A stretch of 54,257 bases of DNA from a virus. The notes beneath the pieces are model-generated. The model ran no database searches. It was not told the origin of the DNA and worked only from the letters and a program-made list of their open reading frames with translations. Location: positions 1 through 54,257 of IMG/VR virus record IMGVR_UViG_3300028559_000050; one strand, given 5' to 3'. Shown in pieces: positions 19,893 to 29,744 of this stretch. Position 1 is the first letter of the stretch; every line of letters begins with the position of its first letter. The position numbers were made by a program, and so were the translations under genes.

Positions 19893-20636
19893 ATGCCAGT
19901 ATTAGCAGAAATTGAATATGATGAGAGTAAATACAATAGTGTTGTGGAAACTAATCCACCAAAGCCTTTATGGGTTGGTGATCGTTTGGATGTTCCTGGT
20001 CGGCCGACAACACCGGAATTGTCCAGAGGTCATAGAAACGGCACAGTAGTTTCTTTTACAAACTATCATACGATGTCTATTGATGATCCTAAAGTTACAT
20101 TACCACAATATGTAAGAACTCAACACACAGCGGTAAGAAACACAGTTCGAACTAAAAGGGACAGCACCGAAAGTAAACAGTTAAATGAATCAAAAAGCGG
20201 TGCCATCAACACACAATTAAGTGAAGCAATTAAATGGGTTCGAGCCAAATTAAAACTAATAAATAAACTGTTAAAAACGATTGATAACTTCTTTAAAATG
20301 TTGGCAACAGTTGCCATGAAAATTAATCAAATCATAGCTTTTATTAAAGCGTTACCTGTTACTATTGTTCTTTTGATGGCCAAAATATTAGCTAAACTGA
20401 TTTCAGCAGGCAAAGCAGCCGCTTCAGCTTCTGTTAGTAAAATTGGTGGTAGTGGTTCAAACAAAAGTTCTGGTTCTGAACTTGGTGGTTTATTGAAACA
20501 AACAAAACAAACATTAACTAGTGCTGCTTCAGTAGCTAGTAGTGCTTTATTATTAGGAACAAGTGTTGCTTTATTAGCCTCTACATTTTCTGGCTCGGGA
20601 CCAACGAGTAAGAAAAAAGCTAAAAAAATACTATAA
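19893..20636 (+). CDS. Unknown structural protein between the two spike genes
   Basis: This is a 247-residue protein with AAAGGAGAT ribosome binding site. The N-terminal half (PPKPLWVGDRLDVPGRPTTP, HRNGTVVSFTNYHT) is beta-rich. The second half is a basic helix followed by hydrophobic Ala/Leu/Ile-rich segments (INQIIAFIKALPVTIVLLMA, SVASSALLLGTSVALLAST) and a Lys-rich tail. The hydrophobic segments could insert into the host membrane during injection. Its place between the spike OB gene and the spike beta-helix gene implies a role in the central hub. No family name is known to me. Confidence 0.55.
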   Translation: MPVLAEIEYDESKYNSVVETNPPKPLWVGDRLDVPGRPTTPELSRGHRNGTVVSFTNYHTMSIDDPKVTLPQYVRTQHTAVRNTVRTKRDSTESKQLNESKSGAINTQLSEAIKWVRAKLKLINKLLKTIDNFFKMLATVAMKINQIIAFIKALPVTIVLLMAKILAKLISAGKAAASASVSKIGGSGSNKSSGSELGGLLKQTKQTLTSAASVASSALLLGTSVALLASTFSGSGPTSKKKAKKIL

Positions 20637-20644
20637 GGTAAGTC

Positions 20645-21457
20645 ATGGCAGAACAAGCGAATAACACTAGTATTTGGTATACACAGCATGATGTAAGACC
20701 AGGAAAATATCCGTATGTGAATATGACACAAACGGAATCTGGTCACATACAAATGATGGACGATACACCAGAGAACGAGAGAATTCGAACTCAACATAGA
20801 ACAGGAACATTTTATGAAATGTTACCTGACGGTTCCACAGAACACATTGTTTTGGGAGATGGTTTCTCTGTTTATATGAGGGACAGAAATATTGTTGTCA
20901 AAGGTACTTGTAACATAGAAATTTATGGTGATTCTAAACTTCATGTTGTTGGTGATTGTTATTCACAAATTGATGGTAAATTATATTCACAGGTTGCTGG
21001 TGATGTTAAAATTAATTCGGATGGTAACATTGATATAGTTGCTGCAAAAGAAATTAATATAGACGCTGGGGGTGAAAATGGAGATATAACATTCTCTTGT
21101 GAAAATGCTCTGACAATCAAAGGAGATTTGGCTGTATCAGGTAGTATAACCAGTGGTGGTTCTGTTAATGCAACAACAAACTTGACTTGTGGTTACAAAG
21201 TATTCTCACAAGGCGGAATAGATTCAATTGGCGGTGTGAATGTTGGATTCACAGTACCTGGCTATGAAAATCCTGCAGGTAAAGTTGTTGCCAACGATTC
21301 AGTATTATCACCAATGGTAACAGGAACAAATACTGTTCAAGGTGGTGTAGTAAAAGATTCTCAAGGATCAATGCAAACAACTCGAGCAAAATTCAATGGC
21401 CATAACCACAGTGCACCAAAAGGCGCAACTTCTCCACCTAATCAAAGAATGCCATAA
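20645..21457 (+). CDS. gp5-like beta-helix spike protein
   Basis: This is a 270-residue protein. After an N-terminal domain (SGHIQMMDDTPENERIRTQH, then RTGTFYEMLPDGSTEHIVLG) it shows regular 8-residue beta-prism repeats with G and D turns (IEIYGDSKLHVVGD, GDVKINSDGNIDIVAAKEIN). These are the hallmarks of the triple-stranded gp5C/VgrG needle. The C-terminus NGHNHSAPKG carries an HxH motif, like the iron-binding tip of some phage spikes (P2 gpV). It should trimerise and pierce the outer membrane. It lacks the OB and lysozyme domains, which lie in other genes. Confidence 0.8.
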   Translation: MAEQANNTSIWYTQHDVRPGKYPYVNMTQTESGHIQMMDDTPENERIRTQHRTGTFYEMLPDGSTEHIVLGDGFSVYMRDRNIVVKGTCNIEIYGDSKLHVVGDCYSQIDGKLYSQVAGDVKINSDGNIDIVAAKEINIDAGGENGDITFSCENALTIKGDLAVSGSITSGGSVNATTNLTCGYKVFSQGGIDSIGGVNVGFTVPGYENPAGKVVANDSVLSPMVTGTNTVQGGVVKDSQGSMQTTRAKFNGHNHSAPKGATSPPNQRMP

Positions 21458-21460
21458 TAA

Positions 21461-22339
21461 ATGACATCACTATTTGATAGATTACAATTTAATTTTGATC
21501 AAACCAAATTTGGTGCCGGCACAACTTTGTCTGAAGAATCTGTAAATACTATTTCAGACGCAGCAACAGATATTGAGTTATCAGATTGGCAACTTAATGA
21601 TTTGGCGAATAACAATGTAATCACAACAAAATATTTTATTAATCCTGTCGCCAATGTTTGTGATAATTTTGGTGCCAATCTTTCAAATTTAATAACATCC
21701 ATATCAACATTATCTGTAATTGATAGTGATTCTTTAGCTTTATTAAATTCTTCATTTAATTGTATGATTCAAATTGATAGATTTAAATCTCATACAGATA
21801 ACGTTTCTGGTGTTGCTGAAACAACTGCTTCTAATACTATTCCTTGTTATTCAACAGCCATAGACACCGGTCAAATGTTATTAACAATATTAAATAAAAC
21901 TGATGGTATGGCCAATAGTTTACCTGCTATGGGATCATTTACAAGTATTTTTATAGAACCAGAACTAAATGCAAATAATGTATCGTTAGGCAGTAATTGC
22001 CAGATTTATATTAATTCTGTAAGCAGCAACACCACAAACTTATCATCTTCGGCAATCACATCTATTAAAAATGTGGTTGATAATTTAAATGGTTTTCTTT
22101 ATACCAGATGGTCACATGATTGGACTTTTTATGGAAACTCAGTAAGCCTTTTAAATGATTACTTTAAAATAGACAATTTAAACAATATAGGCTCAACTCA
22201 GTCATATTTAATTGACAATTACATAGGCACAGAAACGATTAAAACCGATATTGCAAATAATAATGTTGTAATACCTGTCACAGAACCTCCTGTAGTTGTT
22301 CCTCCACCTTCATATTTTGAATATTTTAATCAATTTTAA
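21461..22339 (+). CDS. Unknown baseplate-region structural protein
   Basis: This is a 292-residue protein beginning three bases after the spike gene. It is rich in Asn, Ser, Thr and Ile, with predicted helical stretches (ALLNSSFNCMIQIDRF, TDGMANSLPAMGSFTSIFIE) and a Pro-rich end (PVTEPPVVVPPPSYFEYF). I do not recognise a family. The position between the spike and gp25 suggests a hub or wedge component. The C-terminal poly-proline tail may be a flexible arm. Confidence 0.55.
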   Translation: MTSLFDRLQFNFDQTKFGAGTTLSEESVNTISDAATDIELSDWQLNDLANNNVITTKYFINPVANVCDNFGANLSNLITSISTLSVIDSDSLALLNSSFNCMIQIDRFKSHTDNVSGVAETTASNTIPCYSTAIDTGQMLLTILNKTDGMANSLPAMGSFTSIFIEPELNANNVSLGSNCQIYINSVSSNTTNLSSSAITSIKNVVDNLNGFLYTRWSHDWTFYGNSVSLLNDYFKIDNLNNIGSTQSYLIDNYIGTETIKTDIANNNVVIPVTEPPVVVPPPSYFEYFNQF

Positions 22340-22354
22340 CGACATAAATATTAA

Positions 22355-22747
22355 ATGGCAACAATTAAAAAACTATATTCTGACTTGGATCTGACTTTCA
22401 GAAGGCTACCCGTGTCCAATGACGTAGCTTTAAGTTTTGATGAGCAAGCAGTCATTCGTTCGGTTAGAAATTTGTTATTGACTAATTTTTATGAAAGATT
22501 GTTTCAACCTACTTTAGGTTCAAACATCGATACATTATTATTTGAACCAATCACAGTTTTAACTGCTGGATTAATCAAAGCAGAAATTAGAAACGTGATT
22601 AATAATTTTGAACCGAGGGTTACTATACAAGACATTGTTGTGGATCCTTCACCGGATAGAAATGCTTTTAAAGTTACTTTAACTTTTCTTATAGGAAACA
22701 ATACTTTGCCGACTGCAGTTAATCTACTTCTTGAAAGGTCAAGATAA
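22355..22747 (+). CDS. 25: Baseplate wedge protein gp25
   Basis: This 130-residue protein (T4 gp25 is 132) has the sheath-initiator fold. SDLDLTFRRLP, VIRSVRNLLLTNFYERLFQP and the conserved EPR motif (NNFEPRVTI, residues 86-88) are present. gp25 joins gp6 and gp53 and nucleates sheath assembly in all contractile systems. Its stop overlaps the next start. Confidence 0.93.
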   Translation: MATIKKLYSDLDLTFRRLPVSNDVALSFDEQAVIRSVRNLLLTNFYERLFQPTLGSNIDTLLFEPITVLTAGLIKAEIRNVINNFEPRVTIQDIVVDPSPDRNAFKVTLTFLIGNNTLPTAVNLLLERSR

Positions 22748-24828
22748 TGGCAACAGCCAATTCTAATATACAAATTGCTGATTTAGATTTCAGTAATATT
22801 AAAAGAAACTTTATACAGTTTCTTCAATCACAAGATACACTCAAAGACTATAATTTTGAGGGTTCAACAATGTCCGTCTTGTTGGACATATTAGCCTATA
22901 ATACACACTACAATTCATTCTATTTGAATATGGTGGCCAATGAAATGTTCTTGGATAGTGCACTACAGAGAGGTTCCGTTGTTTCTCACGCCAAACTGTT
23001 AAACTATGTGCCAAGGTCTTCCGTAGCACCCGCAGCATTTGTTAATATAAATTTTAATGGTGTTGCAAATAGTTCTTTTACTTTACCAAAATTTACCAAC
23101 TTTTTGTCTGAGGCAATTAATGGTGTAAACTATAATTTTGTAACGACCGATGCATCTACTGTGGCGGTATCAAGCAACACTGCGTCTTTTACAAATGTTG
23201 AATTGAAACAAGGTACGCCTATTACACACCGATATACAGTCAACAGAACTACCAATCCAAAGAAAAAATTTGAATTAACAAACACTTTGATTGACACTAC
23301 AACATTAAAAGTTATGGTTCAACAGAGTAGTGGTAATACTTCTTATGATGTTTATCAATCAGCTGAAAATTATTTGACACTCGATAAAGAATCTAAAGTT
23401 TATTTTTTACAAGAGTTAAACAATGGAAACTATGAAATTTCTTTTGGTGATGACATTTTAGGAAAAGAGCTGAGTGATGGTAACATTGTTACAGTATCTT
23501 ATATTGCTACAGATGGTAACAGAGCCACAGGTGCAAACAACTTCTTATTAATGGATCGTGTTCTTGGTTACACATCAGTTTCAATTCAACCGAGAGTAAA
23601 AGCTTCTCAAGGATCATCTAAAGAAACTATAGAATCAATCAAATATCAATCTGTTAAATCGTATTCTGCACAAAACAGAGCGGTTTCTAAGAATGATTAT
23701 ATTTCAGCAATTCAACAAAATAGTTTAGGTTTTTCTTTTGATGCGGTCAATGTTTGGGGCGGAGAAGAAAACGATCCACCAGTTTACGGCCAAGTGTTTA
23801 TTTCTTTGAAACCAACAGGTGGTTACAGTTTAACTCAAGTTCAAAAACAAAAGATTGCAGACGATGTTATTAAACCTATTAGTGTGTTGACTGTTACGCC
23901 TACAATTGTTGATCCTGATTACACATACATCAAATTGGATGTCAATGTTTATTATGATCCAACAAAAACATCATTGTCTGCTTCAGAGATGCAAAATGGT
24001 GTAAGAAATGCCATAGCGGCATTTGGTAGAAGGACACTTAACACATTTAACTCAACTTTTAGTAGTTATGAATTATTGACAACCATTCAATCTTTTAATA
24101 ATGCAGTAATTACCAGTGATTATAAAATAAAACTACAAAAGAAATTTTATCCAAGCCTTTCAACACCAACAACATATAAATTATATTATAATGTTCCTTT
24201 ACAAAGAGGTTTGTTTCAATCCGGTACAAGCAGTTCACCAACGTTACAATATATTGACCCAGCAAATCCACAAAGAACAATCAATAATGTGTACATTGAT
24301 GAAGTTCCTGTGGCCACATATGGTGTCGAATCGATTTCTGTTATTAATCCTGGTTATGGTTATCAGTATGCACCAAAAATTGATATTCTAGGTGATGGAT
24401 CTGGTGCAACAGCAACCGCTGTGTTAGCTAGTGGAAGTATTAAGAATGTTGTAATTACAAATACCGGTAACAATTACACAAGTGCAATTGCAGCAGTAAC
24501 TCCTCAACCAGGCGATACTACGGGCCAATTAGCGGCATTAGTTGTTAATTTGGAAGGCAAATATGGTACACTAAGAACATATTATAACAACAATAACAAC
24601 GCTAAAACTGTTTTAAGTGATAACATTGGAAATATTGAATATGATAATGGTGTCATCACTCTGGATGCTTTTAGTCCCGTTAGTGTAAACAATGAATTTG
24701 GTTTATTGACAGTCACAGCAACACCAACAGTTTCAACAATATCTTCATCTTACAATAGAATTATTACAATTGATGAATATGATGCAAACGCTATCACCGT
24801 CAATGTTATACCTAGAACAAACTTTTAA
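22747..24828 (+). CDS. 6: Baseplate wedge protein gp6
   Basis: This 693-residue protein (T4 gp6 is 660) opens IADLDFSNIKRNFIQFLQSQ and continues FEGSTMSVLLDILAYNTHYN and NMVANEMFLDSALQRGSVVS, the gp6/gpJ-like signature. SVKSYSAQNRAVSKNDYISA is the conserved J-domain. A GxGY beta module (NPGYGYQYAPKIDILGDGSG) lies at about residues 525-575 and recurs in gp7, gp8 and the DUF4815 protein. gp6 dimers form the inner iris of the baseplate. It overlaps gp25 and gp7 by one base each. Confidence 0.9.
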   Translation: MATANSNIQIADLDFSNIKRNFIQFLQSQDTLKDYNFEGSTMSVLLDILAYNTHYNSFYLNMVANEMFLDSALQRGSVVSHAKLLNYVPRSSVAPAAFVNINFNGVANSSFTLPKFTNFLSEAINGVNYNFVTTDASTVAVSSNTASFTNVELKQGTPITHRYTVNRTTNPKKKFELTNTLIDTTTLKVMVQQSSGNTSYDVYQSAENYLTLDKESKVYFLQELNNGNYEISFGDDILGKELSDGNIVTVSYIATDGNRATGANNFLLMDRVLGYTSVSIQPRVKASQGSSKETIESIKYQSVKSYSAQNRAVSKNDYISAIQQNSLGFSFDAVNVWGGEENDPPVYGQVFISLKPTGGYSLTQVQKQKIADDVIKPISVLTVTPTIVDPDYTYIKLDVNVYYDPTKTSLSASEMQNGVRNAIAAFGRRTLNTFNSTFSSYELLTTIQSFNNAVITSDYKIKLQKKFYPSLSTPTTYKLYYNVPLQRGLFQSGTSSSPTLQYIDPANPQRTINNVYIDEVPVATYGVESISVINPGYGYQYAPKIDILGDGSGATATAVLASGSIKNVVITNTGNNYTSAIAAVTPQPGDTTGQLAALVVNLEGKYGTLRTYYNNNNNAKTVLSDNIGNIEYDNGVITLDAFSPVSVNNEFGLLTVTATPTVSTISSSYNRIITIDEYDANAITVNVIPRTNF

Positions 24829-27656
24829 TGATTCCAGATAACACAAAAACTTCTTTATTAATACCGTATCAACTTCCTGCATATATTCGGGACGATCCCG
24901 CATATGCTAATTTTGTATTGTTCCTACAAGCATATTATGAATGGATGGAACAAGAAGGTGGTGTTACAAATCGTTCAAAAAATATATTAAACTACACAGA
25001 TATTGATAATACAACATCAGAATTCATTGATTACTTTGTCAATGATTTTTTACCTTTCTTTCCAAAAGATTTATTAATTGATAAAGCTCGAGCAGTAAAA
25101 TATGCTAAACAGTTTTATCAAGCAAAAGGCACTCCAGCTTCTTATAAATTCTTGTTTAAGATTTTATACAATTCTGATTTTGATGTATATTACACAAAAG
25201 AATCTGTATTAAGAGCTTCTGCTGGTAGTTGGTACGTTGCAAAAAGTCTTAAACTTGCATCACTTAATGATAATTTATTGAATATTAAACAATATAGATT
25301 ATTAGGTGAAATTTCTAGAGCAATTGCCACAATAGAAAATTCTGTCGTGGCAGGAAACAAAACTGAAGTGTTTCTTTCCAACATTCAAAGATTATTTGAA
25401 TCTGGAGAATTTGTTCGTGTAGTTGATGCAAACAATCAAGATGTTTTATTTGGTGGTCAACCATTAAGAGCTAAGATTGTTGGTCAAATTAGTAGTATAA
25501 TAATTAATCCAAATGCTCGTGGTTTATTTTATGAACCAGGTGATCCAGTAGTTGTTTATGGTGGTCTGAATGAAGATGTTTTATTTCCAGTTGGTGCCAA
25601 TGCAGAAGTAGAAACTGTAACAACAGGATCAATACAATCAATCAATGTTATTGATGGTGGTTTTGGTTACACTTTAGAATCTCCTATTACTATTACACCT
25701 ACTGGTGGTGCATCTGCTGCGGTGGCTTCTTTAGATCCAACTAAAGCTTCACAAGTTTTAATTGCAAACAATGCTATTGCAACCAAATCAGGAATTCAAA
25801 TTGGTGTACCAAATTATGGATTCAAAAGTTATACCACAAATATACAGTCAACAATATACAACTCTTTAGATTTTCAAACAGTTACAGTTAGCCCCATTTC
25901 TTCTGTTTTAGTTACTAATGGTGGCGGAGGTTTTTCTTCACCACCAGACATCACGACAAAAGCATTGTATCTTACAAACAATAGTGATCCTGTTACATCA
26001 AATAATTATAGTGATTTAAAATTTTTAGGTATTCTTGCTTCAATGACAATTCAAAATGCTGGTAGAGGTTATCAAGCAAATGACAGAATCGTATTTTCGG
26101 GTGGTTCTGGTTATGGTGCATATGCCAATGTGATTACTGTTGCTGCTAATGGTGCCATCACTAATGTTGCTTATGTTTATGGTGAACAACTTTATCCAAA
26201 AGGTGGTCTTGGGTATAGATTAACTGCATTACCAACTTTAAGTGTTGTATCAGCAAATGCAAATGCAGCCAATGCTTTGATAACTGTTTCTGGTATTTTA
26301 GGTGATGGTGCAGTATTTGAGGCTAACACAACCAGTATTGGTGCTGTGTCTAAAATTAAACTAAACAGTAATGGTGAAGATTATGTTTCAACACCAATCA
26401 TTTCGTTAAAAGTCCAAGACATTGCTGTATCAAATGTAAGTATTTTAAATATTCCACAAAAAGGTGATGTAGCTTATCAAGGAAGCAACGTTGCAACTGC
26501 TTTTTATTCTGCATTAGTTGAATCTATTTCACTTTTAGCACCAGATGCAAATCCTGCTAATACTTTGTATAATTTGAGAGTCTTCAATTATTCTGGTTCA
26601 GCAAACACAAAACAAAATATTAAAGTTGGCACAGAAGATCAAAATATTAATTTGAGAATGGCTAACGTAGCTTATAATTCGGGTTATAATTCAAGTGGTA
26701 TTAAAACATATGGTAATGGTCGTGCAAGAGCAAACACAAGATTTTTAAATGGTCTCGTTTTTAGTCAAGGACAATATCTTGATAAAAAAGGTCAGTTAAG
26801 TTCTTTTGACGTATTACAAAGTGAAAACTTCAACAATTACACCTACCAAATTACTGTAGAAAAAGAGATAGCAAAATACAGAGAAACACTATTAGGACTT
26901 CTACATCCAGCCGGAATGAAAGTTTTGGGTAGGTATGCTCTAAGAGCAAATTCTAATTTTACCGTTACAGAAGAAACATTACTCTTTACAGGTAGACCAA
27001 TTGCTAATTATACTGGAGAACCATCTTTAGCCACTATAGTTACTGATTTTAATAACCGAAGCAATAATATCATAACGTTCTCAGATTTGGTTGGTGCAAA
27101 CATTGCAGAATTCATATTCTCGACCGGTGATAATTTATCGGTTAAGTCAAATTCTGTGGTCGAATTGACACCATCAAATGGTCCAAATGTACGTTCCGAG
27201 GTAATTCATGTAGATTATACATCAAATACCGTTTACCTTAAAGATAATGTTTTATTAACTTATGCAAATGTCGCCTATGTTTCTGGAAATGTCAATTCAA
27301 ACACGATAAATATACGAACCTTGACTGGTTCTTACGATATAGTTAATAATGGAAATTATAGTAATACTAGAAACAAACTAGAAGATATCGTATTCTCAGG
27401 TGATACCATAAGAATTAACAATGCCAACAATGATACGATTCAAGTTTCCAATGTTAATTATGGAACCGGTGTAATCACATTGTCTGGTACTTTGACTGGA
27501 AATGCAAGTAATGTCTTATTGTCTGTCAAAAGAACTTTATCAACCAGAGCAATTCGAATATTTGGACCTGTTGGAATTCAGTTCTATCCAGAACTCACAA
27601 CAGAAGATGGACAATCTTTAATAACGGAAGATGATCGATTAATCATATTAGGGTAA
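24828..27656 (+). CDS. 7: Baseplate wedge protein gp7
   Basis: This 942-residue protein (T4 gp7 is 1032) starts LLIPYQLPAYIRDDPAYANF, then LFLQAYYEWMEQ and DYFVNDFLPFFPKDLLIDKA with YQAKGTPASYKFLFKILYNS, the recognisable gp7 start of T4-like phages of aquatic bacteria. Several GGxGY beta modules (DGGFGYTLESPITITPTGG, NGGGGFSSPP, NAGRGYQANDRIVFSGGSGY) occupy about residues 265-460. It binds gp6, gp8, gp10 and gp53 in the wedge. The start overlaps the gp6 stop. Confidence 0.8.
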   Translation: MIPDNTKTSLLIPYQLPAYIRDDPAYANFVLFLQAYYEWMEQEGGVTNRSKNILNYTDIDNTTSEFIDYFVNDFLPFFPKDLLIDKARAVKYAKQFYQAKGTPASYKFLFKILYNSDFDVYYTKESVLRASAGSWYVAKSLKLASLNDNLLNIKQYRLLGEISRAIATIENSVVAGNKTEVFLSNIQRLFESGEFVRVVDANNQDVLFGGQPLRAKIVGQISSIIINPNARGLFYEPGDPVVVYGGLNEDVLFPVGANAEVETVTTGSIQSINVIDGGFGYTLESPITITPTGGASAAVASLDPTKASQVLIANNAIATKSGIQIGVPNYGFKSYTTNIQSTIYNSLDFQTVTVSPISSVLVTNGGGGFSSPPDITTKALYLTNNSDPVTSNNYSDLKFLGILASMTIQNAGRGYQANDRIVFSGGSGYGAYANVITVAANGAITNVAYVYGEQLYPKGGLGYRLTALPTLSVVSANANAANALITVSGILGDGAVFEANTTSIGAVSKIKLNSNGEDYVSTPIISLKVQDIAVSNVSILNIPQKGDVAYQGSNVATAFYSALVESISLLAPDANPANTLYNLRVFNYSGSANTKQNIKVGTEDQNINLRMANVAYNSGYNSSGIKTYGNGRARANTRFLNGLVFSQGQYLDKKGQLSSFDVLQSENFNNYTYQITVEKEIAKYRETLLGLLHPAGMKVLGRYALRANSNFTVTEETLLFTGRPIANYTGEPSLATIVTDFNNRSNNIITFSDLVGANIAEFIFSTGDNLSVKSNSVVELTPSNGPNVRSEVIHVDYTSNTVYLKDNVLLTYANVAYVSGNVNSNTINIRTLTGSYDIVNNGNYSNTRNKLEDIVFSGDTIRINNANNDTIQVSNVNYGTGVITLSGTLTGNASNVLLSVKRTLSTRAIRIFGPVGIQFYPELTTEDGQSLITEDDRLIILG

Positions 27657-27661
27657 TATAA

Positions 27662-29734
27662 ATGTCAACAGTAAAAATATCACAACTACCTTTTATAACA
27701 CAGTTGAATGCTAACACAGAGAAAACTCTGATAGCTGGTGTAGATTTGGTTTCAGGATTAACTGGTAAAATTTCAGTTCGGACTTTGGCAAGTGGTTTAT
27801 ATTCCAGAGATGTACTAAACGTTGGTACTAATCCAATTATATTAGAAAATGTTGTTGCACAGTTTACCAACACTAGTAGTAAATTTATTCAAATTAACCT
27901 ACAAAACTTTGATGGTGTGGGTTCCAGTGATTTTGTAGCATCAGCCAACAATAGTAGTGGTTCAAATAACTATATTGATATGGGTATTAATGGACCAGGT
28001 TTCAATGATCCAGTTTATTCTTCTATGTTACCTTATGATGGTTATGTTTACTCACATGGTCCATCACACAACGACTATCGTGGTAATTTAGTTATTGGTA
28101 CCGCTTCATCTAATGCAAACGTTGTTTTAATTGCTGGTGGTACACAATCAAATAATATTGTTGGTCGTTTTAATGCCAACAAGTTTAATTTCTTTAATCA
28201 AGTAGATATTAATGATGACCTTGTTGTTACTGGTAACGTTTATGTTGATAATATTATTTTTGGTGATAACTCAATACAAGAAACATCACTCACAACTCGC
28301 CTTGATGCAGCATTCTTAAAAGCCAATAATGCTTTGGCGAATGTGGCCAATGCTACGTTTGGATTTAGTTTAACAAGCCCACAAACAATTACAGCCAATA
28401 TTCTTACTGCTGTTCATCGATTGAGTTTTTCTGCAAACGGATTAATTAGAACTGAAACAGGTACAGGCAACTTTAAAAACCTTTCACTTTTAACTGGTGA
28501 TGAAGTCAGTACAGGTAATAGTGGTTCTATCAATATTACAACAGGTTCAGGTGGTGCAGTTAGTGGTTATGGCGGTGACGTTAATATAGTTCCAGGTACC
28601 GGTAATTCTGGTTACGGAAAAGTTAATATCAATGTTGCAAGTAATCTTTGGACATTCAACACGAATGGCAGTATAAAATTCCCAGATAATACCACACAAA
28701 TTACTGCGGCCGCTCCGTTCTCTTATTCAACAGCAAGTTATGGTCATGCAAATGCTGCGCACGAGAAAGCAAATGTAGCATTTATTCACGCAAACAATGC
28801 TTACGAACATGCTAATGTGGCTTTTGATGAAGGCAATGTGGCTTATGCTTTAGCTAATAGTGCATATTATATTGCTAATAATGCAATTGCAAATACTGTT
28901 GGTGTGTTTACTGCTGGTGATTTCAACATATCTGGTGATTTAACTGCCAACGGCACACTGGTTTTAGCTAATTCAAATTTCTCAGCATCAGAAGCTGCCT
29001 TTAGAATCACGGCCGCAGGAAGTTCACAAACTCCAACACAAGCCGGCACACTAATGCAATTGACCAATAAAGCAAATGTACCAGCTAGAGTGTTGATTGA
29101 TTCTTTTGGCACTTCAAATACAGCATACCCTATCATTGCTGGTAGAAATGCCAGAGGTACAGTAGACACACCAGCACCAACACAGAACAATGATATTCTG
29201 TTGCGTATTGCTGGTAACTCTTATGGCGATACAGGATATGCACCCTTTGGTGATGCAAGAATCGATTTTGTGGCCACCGAAAATCATTCAGACACAAATC
29301 GTGGTTCCAGAATAAGATTTTGGAATACACCAACAGGTTCAAATGTTGTTAATGAGATTGCTTCATTTAATGCCGATTCTGTTTATTTTACTGGTGTCGT
29401 GGAACCAGAAAAAGGATTTATCTTTACACCAAGATTACCTGTTGGTAATCAAACGGCCATTACAATTGATTTTTCGAGTGATGTGATTATTAAAGCCAAC
29501 TTAGCAGCTGACTTGACATTTACACTTTCAAATTTTGTGTTTGGTAAAGTGGTTGAAGTTTGGTTAACCAATACGAGTGGATTAACTAGAACTATTACAC
29601 ACGGTTGTTCATCAATTAATTCATCAGAAAATGCAACAACATTTACAATGCCATCAACAAGTTCTGCATACCTAAGATATTTCAGTATTGATGGTGATTT
29701 AGCAAATACATTTGTAACAGTCCAACACGCTTAA
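27662..29734 (+). CDS. Fibre-like structural protein with AxxxAN repeats
   Basis: This is a 690-residue protein inserted between gp7 and gp8. The N-terminus VKISQLPFITQLNANTEKTL is the ISQLP-type attachment motif seen at the start of phage fibre proteins. Residues 356-410 hold alanine/asparagine repeats (HANAAHEKANVAFIHANNAY) that probably form a helical or coiled trimer rod. The C-terminal 80 residues (IIKANLAADLTFTLSNFVFG) are beta-rich. It is probably a baseplate-attached side fibre. The receptor is unknown. Confidence 0.7.
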   Translation: MSTVKISQLPFITQLNANTEKTLIAGVDLVSGLTGKISVRTLASGLYSRDVLNVGTNPIILENVVAQFTNTSSKFIQINLQNFDGVGSSDFVASANNSSGSNNYIDMGINGPGFNDPVYSSMLPYDGYVYSHGPSHNDYRGNLVIGTASSNANVVLIAGGTQSNNIVGRFNANKFNFFNQVDINDDLVVTGNVYVDNIIFGDNSIQETSLTTRLDAAFLKANNALANVANATFGFSLTSPQTITANILTAVHRLSFSANGLIRTETGTGNFKNLSLLTGDEVSTGNSGSINITTGSGGAVSGYGGDVNIVPGTGNSGYGKVNINVASNLWTFNTNGSIKFPDNTTQITAAAPFSYSTASYGHANAAHEKANVAFIHANNAYEHANVAFDEGNVAYALANSAYYIANNAIANTVGVFTAGDFNISGDLTANGTLVLANSNFSASEAAFRITAAGSSQTPTQAGTLMQLTNKANVPARVLIDSFGTSNTAYPIIAGRNARGTVDTPAPTQNNDILLRIAGNSYGDTGYAPFGDARIDFVATENHSDTNRGSRIRFWNTPTGSNVVNEIASFNADSVYFTGVVEPEKGFIFTPRLPVGNQTAITIDFSSDVIIKANLAADLTFTLSNFVFGKVVEVWLTNTSGLTRTITHGCSSINSSENATTFTMPSTSSAYLRYFSIDGDLANTFVTVQHA

Positions 29735-29744
29735 TAAATAAATC

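Noticed and set aside
20327-20797. Minus-strand frame of 156 codons across the junction of two spike-region genes
   Set aside because: It is antisense to two convincing genes and has cysteine/histidine-rich, non-protein-like composition.
22343-22350. CATAAATA before gp25 and AATAAATA before gp8 (29733-29740) as late promoters
   Set aside because: Both boxes end only 4 bases before the start codon, so the transcript would start at or after the ATG; probably chance in AT-rich DNA.
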